DNA of 64,000 bases from Atriophallophorus winterbourni. Its lineage: Eukaryota; Platyhelminthes; Trematoda; Plagiorchiida; Microphallidae. Shown in pieces: positions 21,934-32,280 of this stretch. The notes beneath the pieces were generated by a model. It did not search any database. It was not told the DNA's origin and saw only the letters and a list, made by a program, of their open reading frames with translations. A program made the position numbers and the translations under genes. The stretch spans positions 1 through 64,000 of the forward strand of contig JACCGJ010000619.1 in the NCBI GenBank assembly GCA_013407085.1. The letters run 5' to 3'. Every line of letters begins with the position of its first letter. Positions within the stretch are counted from its first letter, which is position 1.

Positions 21934-22987
21934 CTATTGCGTTTCACCCGGTTTCATTCCAGGACGGGCATAAGGGTGAGCTCGGCCTCGACCACGTGCG
22001 TCAGTAACACCAATTTTTCCCCAAGAATCGTCTTGTCCTGGATTAAAAATTTGAACCTCAATTACTCATACATTCAATTTTGAAAAAGATTATACAGCAT
22101 GCACACCAGCTTACCGTACGAGGAACCGAACTGATCATATACCGGGGCACTGTAGTCTGTTTGCTCGTACATACCCATAGTTGGATACATCATTGGTGCA
22201 GTGCCATTACCGTATGCATCAGCAGTAACTGCCTGTGGAACATTAGACATGCCTAAGTTGCCATTGGCTGTTTGATCACGAGCTCCCCAAGGTTTGCCTC
22301 TTCCACGGTACGGTGATCCTGGAGGGGGAACTTGGAAATTACCCCTTACGTTAGTAGCTCTTCCAGCCACCACTGAACCGCCACGCGCGGCATTGATTGG
22401 AGGTGCCGTAGCGCCCCAGGGTGCAGGAAACTCAGCGGAACCCTGGAAAATAAATTGATATCAAGCATACCGGAAGCATTATTTTACGGAGTTCTGCCAG
22501 AGCGTGAGATAGTCTGTAATAAGCTTCTGATGGTGGTGCCAAACTGTCGACTTGCAAGTGTAATTTTTGTTTAAGATGTTGGTACTTCGGGTCGCCGCTT
22601 GATAACAGTTCACGTTCTTTTGAACTGTCACGAAGGGAGCCCGCACCGAGAATGGCCATTTTAGTTTTAGTGCTTTCTTGTACAGCCCGCAGTGTTTGTC
22701 CACCCGGACCCAGTAGTTTACCGACAAAGTTTATTCCAGGATAGTTACTACTAGGTATTTCAATTTTTGCTCGAATCTTGACTTGTTCATTAGAAACGAT
22801 GTCCATTGATTCTGCGATCCCACCTCGAAGACGAAAAAGTTCTAGGAAAATAAGATAATTCGAATAAGTTACCGTTTTCAGCTAAAGCATGCAAAGCCGG
22901 AAATGCAGCTCCATCAAGATTTTTTAATTCACGAGAAAGCTCATCAATAACTTCCGCATGTTCCGGACGCATTTCGTTGAACTTCAT
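21934..22987 (-). CDS. KHDRBS-like: STAR-family KH RNA-binding protein, Sam68/KHDRBS-like (4 exons, 305 aa)
   Basis: Minus-strand exons 22873..22987, 22471..22841, 22115..22442 and 21934..22037 join with correct GT/AG sites and phases (1, 0, 1) to 305 codons plus TAG. Residues 6-38 look like a QUA1 dimerisation segment (MRPEHAEVIDELSRELKNLD). Residues 59-150 form the extended STAR KH domain (IEIPSSNYPGINFVGKLLGP, KTKMAILGAGSLRD, HLQVDSLAPPSEAYYR). The GxxG loop is GPGG, where Sam68-type proteins usually have GPRG. The C-terminal half is Gly/Pro/Tyr-rich with RG motifs (PYRGRGKPWG, ARGRGRAHPYARPGM), as in Sam68. STAR proteins bind UA-rich RNA and regulate splicing in the nucleus. The start ATG at 22987 is chosen because an in-frame TAA lies shortly upstream. 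Assignment to KHDRBS rather than Quaking/How rests on the KH sequence and RG tail. Confidence 0.9.
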
Positions 22988-23039
22988 TATTAACAATATG
23001 GCCGCGAAATGCAATTAAACAAAAAAACGAAAAGGTCAC

Positions 23040-23535
23040 TTTAGAAGTATTTCTTGAAGTTATAAAAATAAACAGAATTATTACGTAGCACTAAGAAACA
23101 AGTTTGTATTTCACGTATTATAGCTAAATTTTTCTATTTAAGACTAAAACTGCCTTGAAATCAATAAATTTTACAAAAGTTTACTCGTGTCAATGTCGCC
23201 GCATGTGGATATGTTCAACTAATTTGCTTACAATAAAGATGTACAAATTTCGGCACCTTTGTTCTTTTAGATCTCAAAAACTAATAAGAAAGAATGCGTG
23301 CATTGTTATCAATCTAATCGTGACTGTTTATGCCGGATCGTAATAGTGCTTATTATTTTTTAGAAAAAAATCAAGTTTAATATAACATTTGGGGATGAAC
23401 AACGTATATAATGTATTTTTGATCCATCCTCCCTATCACGATTAATTTTCAGCGATTTTTCAGGTTTATTGAATTTTTATCACTAATGAACTGAAAAACT
23501 TACCCAGTTTTTTTCATATCTGGAAATGAACCAGT
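23040..23535. other. Upstream flank of the KH-domain gene, no gene seen
   Basis: Very AT-rich. It should contain the promoter of the divergent upstream side, but no motif can be assigned. Confidence 0.35.
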
Positions 23536-23540
23536 AAGAA

Positions 23541-23830
23541 TTACACTTTGAAATTGGCCACTTGCGTACTTCGGCGTATATGAAAATATAATGCTCTTAA
23601 GATACAAACATACTTCTCGGGTACTCCATGTCTCAGCAGACAGTTCTCAAGACTTTCGCAATCGATTGAATAGAATGCCACTCGAATGTCAAATAATATC
23701 ACGACAATTATCCTAAAAATTGCGTCGCGCTGCCATAGTAATTGACGGAGTCTGAAAATTTGATCTAAGTTCCTCAAAGTGTTCTTGCGTTTGTGTATGT
23801 TAAAAATCGCTAATCCATCTTGTTAACGTA
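23541..23830 (-). mobile_element. RTE-type LINE fragment (RT palm)
   Basis: Minus-strand translation reads RLRQLLWQRDAIFRIIVVIL, then FDIRVAFYSIDCESLENCLL and RHGVPEKYVCILRALYFH. This is the RT block in which RTE elements have FLDFKAAFDSV-type sequence and an RHGVPEKY-like stretch. The catalytic second block is missing. Confidence 0.75.
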
Positions 23831-23834
23831 TCAG

Positions 23835-25475
23835 CTCAATGACGCATGGTTGCCTGCTTCCAGTAGTTCTGATTAGTTAGAAAAAATTTGTGAATTCGCT
23901 TCATCTGCCTCAGATTACATTTAAATAGCTTTAGAACTCCGCCAACTTTGCATCTCGGTTCTCAAACTGGCAACCAGTTTACGTTTAGTAAGCCTTCGTG
24001 ACGCATCATATATGCTATCAGCAAAAAGCAACCGAAGTCGGTCTATTAGTTGAAAAGAATTCGCAAATACCAACTTCATTGTTCATTGATACTGTCTTTT
24101 GGAATTACAGAAAGATGCCAAGTTAACTTGGTCTAAAACTCCCTGATAACCGGGAGATCATTATGCATAGCAACATCCAACTGATTTGCAACGTTTCTAC
24201 CTTTCACATTACAGATTAGCACAGACTAACGCATGATCTGATTCTGGACAGGTGTCCAAGTATGAAAAAACTATCTTGCAAACTCCCTCGCTACGAGTAA
24301 TTAATCGCAATGTGGTCAATTTGCGTGAAAAATGCTGCCGAATGAGATTTCGATGGATATCAGTGACGCTTCGGAAGGTGGAAGTTAGTGCTGCCATAGT
24401 AAAGTCATTGCTCTGAGCACAAACTAAGCAATTTTTCGTCATTTTCATTACGATGACAATCCAGAACAAACTTTTCACACACAAAATGCTTGTTTAAAGA
24501 TAGACGGCCCATACGTGCGTTCATATATACAGCTAGGATGTCATTCCTCAATGTGTTCTTGTTATTTTCCATATAACTCATCCTTGGAAAGTTTAGAGCT
24601 ACAATTAATCCTTGCATTAGCAGCAACAACAGACAGTCTGCGGGATTGATTGCAACATGGGCCTTCATTCACGAACATACCTAAGAAAACAAATTACCCG
24701 AGCATATATTTCCAATTAACAATTTCTCTCTCCATGTCACAATTGGAATTATTGTTGACCCTGCCGACAGCAAACTTTGAAGTAAAACTTTCTTTAACAT
24801 GTAAACGTATATCTGCATCAGTTGATTGTCAACATTCGAAATCATATGTGACGCGCGGTTGGATTATTTTGAGCCCCGAACATTTTGATATAAATTTCAT
24901 AATTTTCATCCGATCGATGTGATCTTTGGACCACGAACAGCAGGTTTGCTACGACGGATCTATTCATAAAAGAATTATCCATCTAAGAGGCGTCGTTCTT
25001 TGTGTGCATTACTCGTGAATTTTCTGCCTTTTGTTCGTTAATTTGCATCAATTTTGTGTTTCTGCTATTAGGTCAACCCGTTGGTTTTTACCACAGTCAG
25101 TAACTACTCGGGGAAATAATCAACGTGGAATCAATTTCACATCAAAATTCTTAACGTGAAACTGACGAATTTGCGGCTAAATCGAGCGACAAAATAATTT
25201 TATAACACGTCCATTTCCAACACCGCACATGCCGATTTTTCAGCTGCAATTTGTATTTTGGTTAAAACCGTTGAAGTGAAACCATCTTAAGTTTTTAAAC
25301 ACGCATCGCCTGCCTGAAAGTAGTGAGTGGTAAGGTCAGATATGTCATTTGGCACAACTGCTCACACACGTGTCACTCAAAATGTGACAAATCATTAACT
25401 ACAGTGGCGAAAATTTCCTGGTGTATGCTACGTGTGTAAAGATGGAAGAAACTGAAACATACAAAGATGTACCCA
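23835..25475. other. No gene identified
   Basis: Minus-strand ORFs at 24484-24209 and 24668-24405 have no recognised motif. No repeat assignment. Confidence 0.3.
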
Positions 25476-25479
25476 GTTT

Positions 25480-26056
25480 ACTAAGCGTCCAGTGAAAAAT
25501 ACAGCTGATCGGATGCTGAGTTTGGAGCTCAGTATACAAATGTTAAAGGCATTGGTAGAAACTCAGGTCACCGCTCAGAACTCGCAGTTTGAAGTTTCGA
25601 CTGTAATACCAGTCAGATAAAAACTGCATCTCAGCAAATAATTCACAACTAAGTTTCAGCTGTTTCAAGTTTGCAGTAGAGTCTTTAAAAGTGTTCTCTT
25701 CATCAATATGCCAACTTTACTAATGCGACTGTTGAAGACCTGTCTGGCAAAACATCCCAGGTACGATAAATGTTACGAAGGCCAAGTCACATGATCAACG
25801 GTAGGTTAGGCTTAAATCCTCATATTCTAAAACAAACGTTGTGGTGTAAATTGGGCATGATAACTATTCGATCTAAGACAGTTAAAATGTCCCGCAACCA
25901 GCGAGAGCAACAGGCACAGAGTGTACCGTCACTACATGTACAAAGTGTGATTTGTCCCAATGTAATGGAAACGAGTGCCACCTTACTAGGCGTACTTACT
26001 AGAGTACGATAAAGATGAATGGAAAATGGTTTGTAGCAGAATAGACTTGGAGCCAG
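25480..26056 (+). mobile_element. CR1-like LINE ORF1 fragment
   Basis: Plus-strand translation near 25510 gives DRMLSLELSIQMLKALVETQ and near 25890 NQREQQAQSV, VQSVICPNVMETSATLLG, then DLEPVS. These match, in order, the ORF1 encoded at 38083-36527. It lacks the PHD finger and stops abruptly at 26056, where a 7-bp tandem repeat (GATTCAA x3) begins. Confidence 0.75.
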
Positions 26057-26057
26057 T

Positions 26058-26082
26058 TTCAAGATTCAAGATTCAAGATTTA
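26058..26082 (+). repeat. Short tandem repeat (GATTCAA)3
   Basis: Three copies of a 7-mer at the junction between an ORF1 fragment and the next 5'-truncated LINE. CR1-clade elements end in short tandem repeats rather than poly(A), so this may mark an element end. Confidence 0.55.
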
Positions 26083-26139
26083 TGGTTGAAAAAGCAATTG
26101 ACTTTACAATTAACTATACGTACAAATGCATATATATTC

Positions 26140-26670
26140 ACTTATAATGGCTAAAAAACGATGTCGGCTAGACTCCAGGAAACACTTCTTTGGCCTTAGG
26201 GTTGTAAACGTCTGAAACATTCTTCCAGCAGAACTTATATCCTGCTGTACCGTCTCGAGTTTTAAGCAGGGTTTGGACCGCAACTGGGGTAAGTTTTTTC
26301 CTGAATACTCTCCTTATTTGCTATACAAGCTTAGGTAGTTCATTTTTTAGCGTTTTATATGAAGTGAGGGCTAGAGTTCTATGTGTTTTTTATTATTTAT
26401 TATACACGATGCTACTCCAGCTGACCTCTCACTGTGCTGGTGAAGAGAAACTGCTTTTCTTGTTCCAGCATCGGCTATAACGCGGTGCTTTCTAAATATA
26501 ACCCGGATAATCTGTTGGAGTCGCGATCGTCGAAGATTCAAAATAGACAAAAAGAATAAACGTTTTGGCAGTGGTAGGTGCTTCTCTGCAGCTTTCCACC
26601 GAAAGAAATTCTAGACGCTCGATTGGATCGTTAGCCACATACCGTCCTGTGCAAATTGAACTGAACAGAA
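26140..26670 (+). mobile_element. 5'-truncated CR1-like LINE: ORF2 C-terminus plus 3' UTR
   Basis: The plus strand encodes RKHFFGLRVVNVWN, ILPAELIS and SSFKQGLDRNWGKF ending near 26336, the C-terminal signature shared with the element at 41.8-43.8 kb. The 3' UTR shares the bulged hairpin (26426-26447), a GATTGG...TTAGCCAC block and a terminal TTGAACTGAAC with that element. It lies tail-to-tail with the minus-strand element beginning at 26716. Confidence 0.75.
26426..26447 (+). other. Bulged-A hairpin in LINE 3' UTR (copy 1 of 3)
   Basis: CTCTCACT / GGTGAAGAG pair over 8 bp with one bulged A and loop GTGCT. The C-to-T change relative to the other copies keeps pairing as G-U. Confidence 0.65.
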
Positions 26671-26715
26671 CTATATAAATAAAATTACAATCAATGGGAG
26701 GATGATAGTTTATTA

Positions 26716-28710
26716 TTATTCGAGGGTGAAATTTGGATTAGCTCTCATATAATCGTCAAGTTTCGATTTGAATATAGATAAACTGTTTGAGCTTACCAAA
26801 TCGGAAGGTGAGGATTTCAAGACAAAGGACACATGCACCGAATAAAAATACCTGCGGCAGTTACGTTTGGAATGTGGTATTTCCAACTTGCATCCATGGC
26901 CACGGCTGTTGCTGGAAGTTCGAAGGTGGAATAATATATCCAGGGGGTGGGAAACAGTACTGAGTATTTTGTATGCGAGTATGAGTTCCCCTCGCATTCT
27001 CCTTTGTGCAAGTGTCCTCATCTCCAGTCGGCTGAGTCGCCCTGCGAATGGCATATTTTCAAGTCTAATGACAAGCCAAGATGCTCTCCGGTATATGCGA
27101 TCCAGAAGTGAGATGTCTTTTTGGAGCCATGGTGTCCAGGCTTGTGCGGCATAGTCTAGAATCGGGGGTATATGTGTGTTCATCATGAGAGGAAAACACC
27201 CCGGGGAAAACGTCCAAATATCCGCCGTAACATGCTGAGCAGCCAAGACGCGCATTTGTAAACGGCTCCGCATTGTAGACCATTTTTTAAACTAGCGCAA
27301 ATCCTTTTCTTCTTCGGTGTACTCCAGGTTTCCGTCGCTGAGCTTTTATCGTTAGGAAAATCCAAGGTCAAGACCGATCTGAATGATCTTCTACTTTTGC
27401 ATATTCAATAACAGTTTATTTTCGGAAGACCAGTTATACACAGCATTCAAATCGTTTTGCACCGAAATACAATCATTCGCATTGCTGATTCACCTCCATA
27501 CTTATATATCGTTAGCAAACAATACCATCTTACTGTCATTTGGTATTGGTATATCGTTCATATAGACAGTATTGGTTCAAGCAATGCGCATTGTGGAACA
27601 CCGCTAGTGACATCGATTTTCTTCGATAATAGGCCGTCCACACGAACTCTGATGTGTCTGTTGCTGAAGTAATAACTTATCAATTCATATAGTATTCCAA
27701 CAATACCGTGTTTCGTTAGCTTGTTCAAGAGTAACTTATGATGGATTCTGTCAAACGCTTTAGAAATGTCCAAGTAGAAGGCACGAATAAAGCCCACGCA
27801 TCTACAATCATCGTCCTTTTGTCTGAGTTTGTCAGCAAATTTGATAGACAACAGCGATTTTTGCTATATCCATGTTGGGCAACTGCCGAAAGTAAGTTTG
27901 TTTCCAGATGACGCACTATTTCAGCGGTTATTATTCGCTCCAAAACTTTTGATACCGAAGACAGCAATGTCACCGGCCTGTAATTTATAACTTCAGAACT
28001 GCAACCAACTTTGTAAATGGGTATTATTTGTCTTAGTTTCCAGTCTTTTGGTACTACACCAGCTTAGAGCAAATTATTGAACATGCAGAATAATGGTTCA
28101 AATAGCTGCACATGACAGGTTTTGAGCAGCTTTGGGGTCATCTCATTTGGTCCTGAAGATTTCTTCACGTTTAATTTTCGTAAGTGCTGCGCTACCACAA
28201 GCGGAGTAATCAATACTTCACCTAAGTTCGGTCGATCAAGTCGAATAATTGTTTTTTTATCAGGCTCCATGCATGAAAGACTCCTGCATAAAAGTCTGCT
28301 AACAGGTCAGCGGTCTGATTAATGAATTCTGTGAAGCCCGGACGAAGTTGTTAGGGAAAGACTCCTGGTTTAAAACATCGTTCTATCGTTCACGAGTCTA
28401 TAAAGAGCTTTGGATTCTGGTGCATCTGAGAAATCATTTGCGATTGGAAAGCTTGTTTATCATCTCGAATTAAGACGATAACTTTGTTTCGCGGTCGTGT
28501 AAATTGTGTACAAGTATCTGCTGTGTTGGTAGCCTTGTAATAATATATATATATATTCTTGGATATAAAAGGCATGCAATACATGATCAGTTTATCAAAA
28601 TTTGAACAGCAAAAGAAAATAGGACAGTGCAAGTGACCGAAGTGAGCGGGATTTTTAAACATTTTTTCCGTTAAATAAGGGAAATGAATATACAGTAGGT
28701 AAGAAAACAA
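26716..28710 (-). mobile_element. CR1-like non-LTR retrotransposon (copy 4), 5'-truncated and inactivated
   Basis: Minus-strand RT pieces in order: 28440-28500 (RNKVIVLIRDDKQAFQ), 28270-28064 (KKSSGPNEMTPKLL), 27973-27725 (TLLSSVSKVLERI), 27851-27558 (FYLDISKAFDRIHHK, TSGVPQC) and thumb to C-terminus 27273-26716 (MMNTHIPPILDYAAQAWTPW, then KSKLDDYMRANPNFTLE). Near 27515 the catalytic box reads LFANDI instead of LFADDI, followed by a stop, so the polymerase is dead. The endonuclease and ORF1 are absent. Confidence 0.85.
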
Positions 28711-29192
28711 ATTTTTAATGTCTAATAGAAATAAAATTTTATTTAAATTATGTCAAGATTTACGAATGGCAAGGATGCAAGAAACAAATGAAGAACAGAA
28801 ATGGAAGGTAATTATGGAAAAAGTGGTGGGAATTGTAATGAAGCTGTCATAAAAAATTGATAAATAAATTATATATGCATAAATTCATCTTTTTACGGGA
28901 AGGTTGGTTAAGAAGATTGAAAAGGGAACATAAATCCATCGGAATAAGAAAATCTAAGAAATTGTGGGGGATGAGAGAGGGTGTGGCTAATAGCAATGAG
29001 TAGGCAGTAGGGTGCTGTGCTCCAAGACTCTCGAAGAAATGTCGACGAATCGAACCGAAATTTGTTCACTAGCCGGATTTTCGTTATCTGCAGGAGAATG
29101 AATCGCATACGGAACAAATCTCGGGCGGATAGATTTCGAACCAATTACAGTGATGTTTCGTTATTCGAAGACACTGGAATATAATCAAAGAT

Positions 29193-29220
29193 TTTCTCTT
29201 CACCAGCATGGTGAGAGGTC
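29193..29220 (-). other. Bulged-A hairpin in LINE 3' region (copy 2 of 3)
   Basis: On the minus strand CTCTCACC-ATGCT-GGTGAAGAG: the same 8-bp stem with one bulged A as at 43584, differing only by G to A in the loop. It lies about 590 bases downstream of the stop of the 824-codon LINE ORF. Confidence 0.65.
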
Positions 29221-29456
29221 ATCAAAGTAAAATATCACATCATTTAAGAAATAAGAATGTACATTAAAAAACTTAATGTATTTTAGTTTTTTTACATTTT
29301 TTTATTTTTTGGTAGATTTTTAATATTTTGCACGTTACAATAAAAAATGAGACATTTCTAGGCCTCATGATAAATAAAAGACAGTTATATACATAATGGT
29401 GTATAAAAAATGTTATCGAAGACAATGTTGAGCTTAATTAGTGTAAAAGCATTTGT

Positions 29457-29700
29457 AGGGTCCGGTAACCTGACACTTGAATGGCCAGTTATCCAGAGAA
29501 TACTATCTGACCTCATGATATACTAATATATGCAGATATATAGGCAGATAACGGTTCAGGATATGGTCATATGGTAAGAATGATTATAAAACACACGGTT
29601 ACGATGACGATGTCTAACAACATATCTAGGGTCTGGTAACCTGACACTTGAATGGCCAGTTATCCAGAGAATACCATAAGACATCATGATATACTAATAT
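29457..29700. repeat. Direct duplication of a roughly 73-bp block in LINE 3' UTR
   Basis: Blocks 29457-29529 and 29628-29700 both read AGGGTC(C/T)GGTAACCTGACAC, then TTGAATGGCCAGTTATCC, and end in CATGATATACTAATAT, with only a few differences. The period is 171 bp. They lie directly after the stop of the minus-strand ORF2. Confidence 0.85.
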
Positions 29701-29805
29701 GTGTAGAAAGATGTGGAAAAGAAACCTGGGATCCCATGAGAGCATAGAATATCCAGAGAAGAGTTTATCTTAAGGATTTGGGATAGTGAGTGAACGGTAA
29801 AAGTT

Positions 29806-32280
29806 TTATACAAGCGTTTCAAATTTTCCTGTAGATGTGCACATACGGATATGTAGAGGAAGAGAATTCCAAAGTTGTGCATATCTAATTAAGAAAAAGT
29901 AACGTCTAACTTTAGCGCGAGAGAAAGGGATATTCAATAGCCTTGTTCGATTACGCAGATCATATTGAATATAATCGCGAAAGCGCATGCCAGACTGAAG
30001 CTTAACTCGCTGTTGAGTAATGATTCGGAAGAAAAGAAGAAGATTCAGACGAATTCTGCGTAGCCATAGTGGTTCGACACTCAGCAAATTACACCTTTCA
30101 TGATAAGGCAAAGGATTAGAATAGACCAAAGTTATTTTGGTGAAAGTACGTTGAAGCCTCTCTAAGAGAAAAGAATCACGCCTCCCCATGTGGGAATATA
30201 TGATATTACAAAAATCAAGAATTGGCAGAACCTTCATTTTATATAGTGCAATTTTGCATTCACGTAAGAGGAATTTATGGTTAATTAAACCAAAGTTTTG
30301 TCGTGCTCTCGTGAGGAGATGTCTCGCTTGCTCATGAAAATTCAGAGAAGAGAAATACCTAAATCCGAGATCCCTAACTTCTGCAGAAGGAGTTATGGTT
30401 GAGCCATTTAATGTAAGTGTGTCACAGGGGATTAAGCAGCGTAATCCCATATAGTGTGTCTTAGGAGCCGAAAATTCTAATCCCCATTGTGCGCCCCAGC
30501 TTGATAGAGATGCAAGATTAGTGTTAAGGGATATCAGAGTTTGTGGCATTTCATTAGGTGGAAATGATAGGACGACTTTTATGTCATCAGCGAAGATAAA
30601 GAGTTTAGAGTGGTTCAAAACACTTTGCAGATCATTAACATAGATGACAAAAAGAGGGGGGCCTAGAACGCTGCTCTGAATTACGCCACTTGGAATCGGC
30701 TGATTAGGTGAAGTAACACCGTGAACGCTAAATGAAAAGGTGCGATCAGACAGAAAAGAATAAAACCAGCCTAATAAAGGCCCATGAATACCTAAAAATG
30801 ATAACTTCAAAAGGATTAGCGTATGTGGAACCCGATCGAAAGCCTTGCTTATGTCTAGGAATACAATAATCACTGATAATCCTTGGTCTAGTGAACTGGT
30901 TATGTGATCTAGATATTCTAACTGGCAGGTTGCACAAGATTTTTGGTTTAGGAAACCATGTTGGACTGGGGAGAACGCATCTGGGCCAAGGTAGTCCAAC
31001 AAAGATTTCTTAATTAAATTTTCAAATAACCTTAAGAGAATAGGAGTGTGATTATTAGGACGATAATTCGTAACGAGGTTCGAATTACCAGATTTTAAAC
31101 GAGGGATAATAACCGAGTGTTTCCAATGAGTTGGAAAGATTCCGGATTTGAGAGAAATATTAAAAAGATTTAATAAGAGTAAGGAAAAATCTTCACTGCT
31201 GTTGTGTAAGATGGCTGATATAAAACCTACACCATCGGGCTTGTAAGAAATTTTACTTCGACGGGAAATATCTTTTATTTCTTTTAAAGTCAAAGTATAG
31301 GAGTGAATAGTATTTAAGGGAACGTTATTGTTTGCCGGTGGATGGTAAATGTTATTATTAAATGAGCTGCTGAAGAATGAAGAGAAAGCCTGACTTATTG
31401 TGGGCGGGTCAGTAGTGACTACATCCTTATTGTCTTTTTGATAAATAATTGAAGAGATGTCACGTTTTAATGAGATACATCTATTCTTCGTAAGACAATT
31501 CAGAGACTTAGATTTTGAATTACTGCTTAAAGCCTTTCTTTCTTGACGCTCTAGGAGGCGAATTTTAATACCTGGGGGAGAGTTACATAGCTCATGTCGG
31601 CGTATAACAGAGAAGAAGTCAAACTTATGATTCGCAGAAGTAGAGAGACGAGCAATCTTTTTTTCGAGAAGGGTTATGGGGTTATGTTTACTTCTTTTAA
31701 TATGAGAGGTAGACGAACTCCGAAGGCTTGCTAGGAGGTTATCATGGAAAATCGAAGAAATACGATTAAAGTCTGAAGAAAGAAAAAATTCAGTGCAGTC
31801 GTTGTCTCTGAGAAGATTCGAAAACTTAGTCCAGTTGATATAAATTTTCTCATCATTGTGAATATATTCCGGCTTCCGAAAAAGGCGCAGAATGCAAGAG
31901 ACCATATTGTGGTCGCAACCGGGCAGTGGGGCTAAAATTTCAACGTTGCTGGGATCAGTACCTAGAGTGAAGATCAGGTCTAAAATGCTGGATAGTCTTG
32001 TAGGCTTACTCACAGATTGTGTGAAACCTAAAAGATTAATCGTTTTAGCGGATGCTGAAAATTTATTCGAAATGTAGGGGTATTTCCAGCTGATGCATGG
32101 CATGTTGAAATCCCCAGCAATAATTTTATTGCTGAGAGGGGCAATGGATGCCTCAGTAAAGACATTTATAAGCTTATCAATAGTGAGTGTGGAAGGAGAT
32201 GGTGGGTTATAGATGCACCTTATGAGAGCATCAAGAGAGGGCATGGTGATCCAAATTGAGTCATCTAGATCTTCTAACAT
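29806..32280 (-). CDS. LINE ORF2: endonuclease (C-terminal half) plus complete reverse transcriptase, 824 codons open
   Basis: The longest open frame in the window. The first 150 residues are the C-terminal half of an endonuclease (IAGDFNMPCISW, SSILDLIFTLG, GCDHNMVSCIL); the usual Ser-Asp-His reads Cys-Asp-His. The RT follows in order: SYKPDGVGFI, FPTHWKHSVIIPRLKSG, NYRPNNHTPILLRLFENL, HGFLNQKSCATCQLEYL, VFLDISKAFDRVPH, PSGVIQSSVLGPPLFVIYV, FIFADDIKVVLSF (catalytic Asp pair present), GLEFSAPKTHYM, and the thumb with LRECKIALYKMKVLPILDF ending RRYFFLIRYAQLWNSLPLHI. The N-terminal half of the endonuclease, with the catalytic Glu (ITETWTSHD), is upstream in another frame near 32320, so the true start may be broken or lie further up. 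The family differs clearly from the other CR1-like copies here. The ATG at 32280 is unlikely to be the original start. Confidence 0.85.
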   Translation of the reverse strand: MLEDLDDSIWITMPSLDALIRCIYNPPSPSTLTIDKLINVFTEASIAPLSNKIIAGDFNMPCISWKYPYISNKFSASAKTINLLGFTQSVSKPTRLSSILDLIFTLGTDPSNVEILAPLPGCDHNMVSCILRLFRKPEYIHNDEKIYINWTKFSNLLRDNDCTEFFLSSDFNRISSIFHDNLLASLRSSSTSHIKRSKHNPITLLEKKIARLSTSANHKFDFFSVIRRHELCNSPPGIKIRLLERQERKALSSNSKSKSLNCLTKNRCISLKRDISSIIYQKDNKDVVTTDPPTISQAFSSFFSSSFNNNIYHPPANNNVPLNTIHSYTLTLKEIKDISRRSKISYKPDGVGFISAILHNSSEDFSLLLLNLFNISLKSGIFPTHWKHSVIIPRLKSGNSNLVTNYRPNNHTPILLRLFENLIKKSLLDYLGPDAFSPVQHGFLNQKSCATCQLEYLDHITSSLDQGLSVIIVFLDISKAFDRVPHTLILLKLSFLGIHGPLLGWFYSFLSDRTFSFSVHGVTSPNQPIPSGVIQSSVLGPPLFVIYVNDLQSVLNHSKLFIFADDIKVVLSFPPNEMPQTLISLNTNLASLSSWGAQWGLEFSAPKTHYMGLRCLIPCDTLTLNGSTITPSAEVRDLGFRYFSSLNFHEQARHLLTRARQNFGLINHKFLLRECKIALYKMKVLPILDFCNIIYSHMGRRDSFLLERLQRTFTKITLVYSNPLPYHERCNLLSVEPLWLRRIRLNLLLFFRIITQQRVKLQSGMRFRDYIQYDLRNRTRLLNIPFSRAKVRRYFFLIRYAQLWNSLPLHIRMCTSTGKFETLV

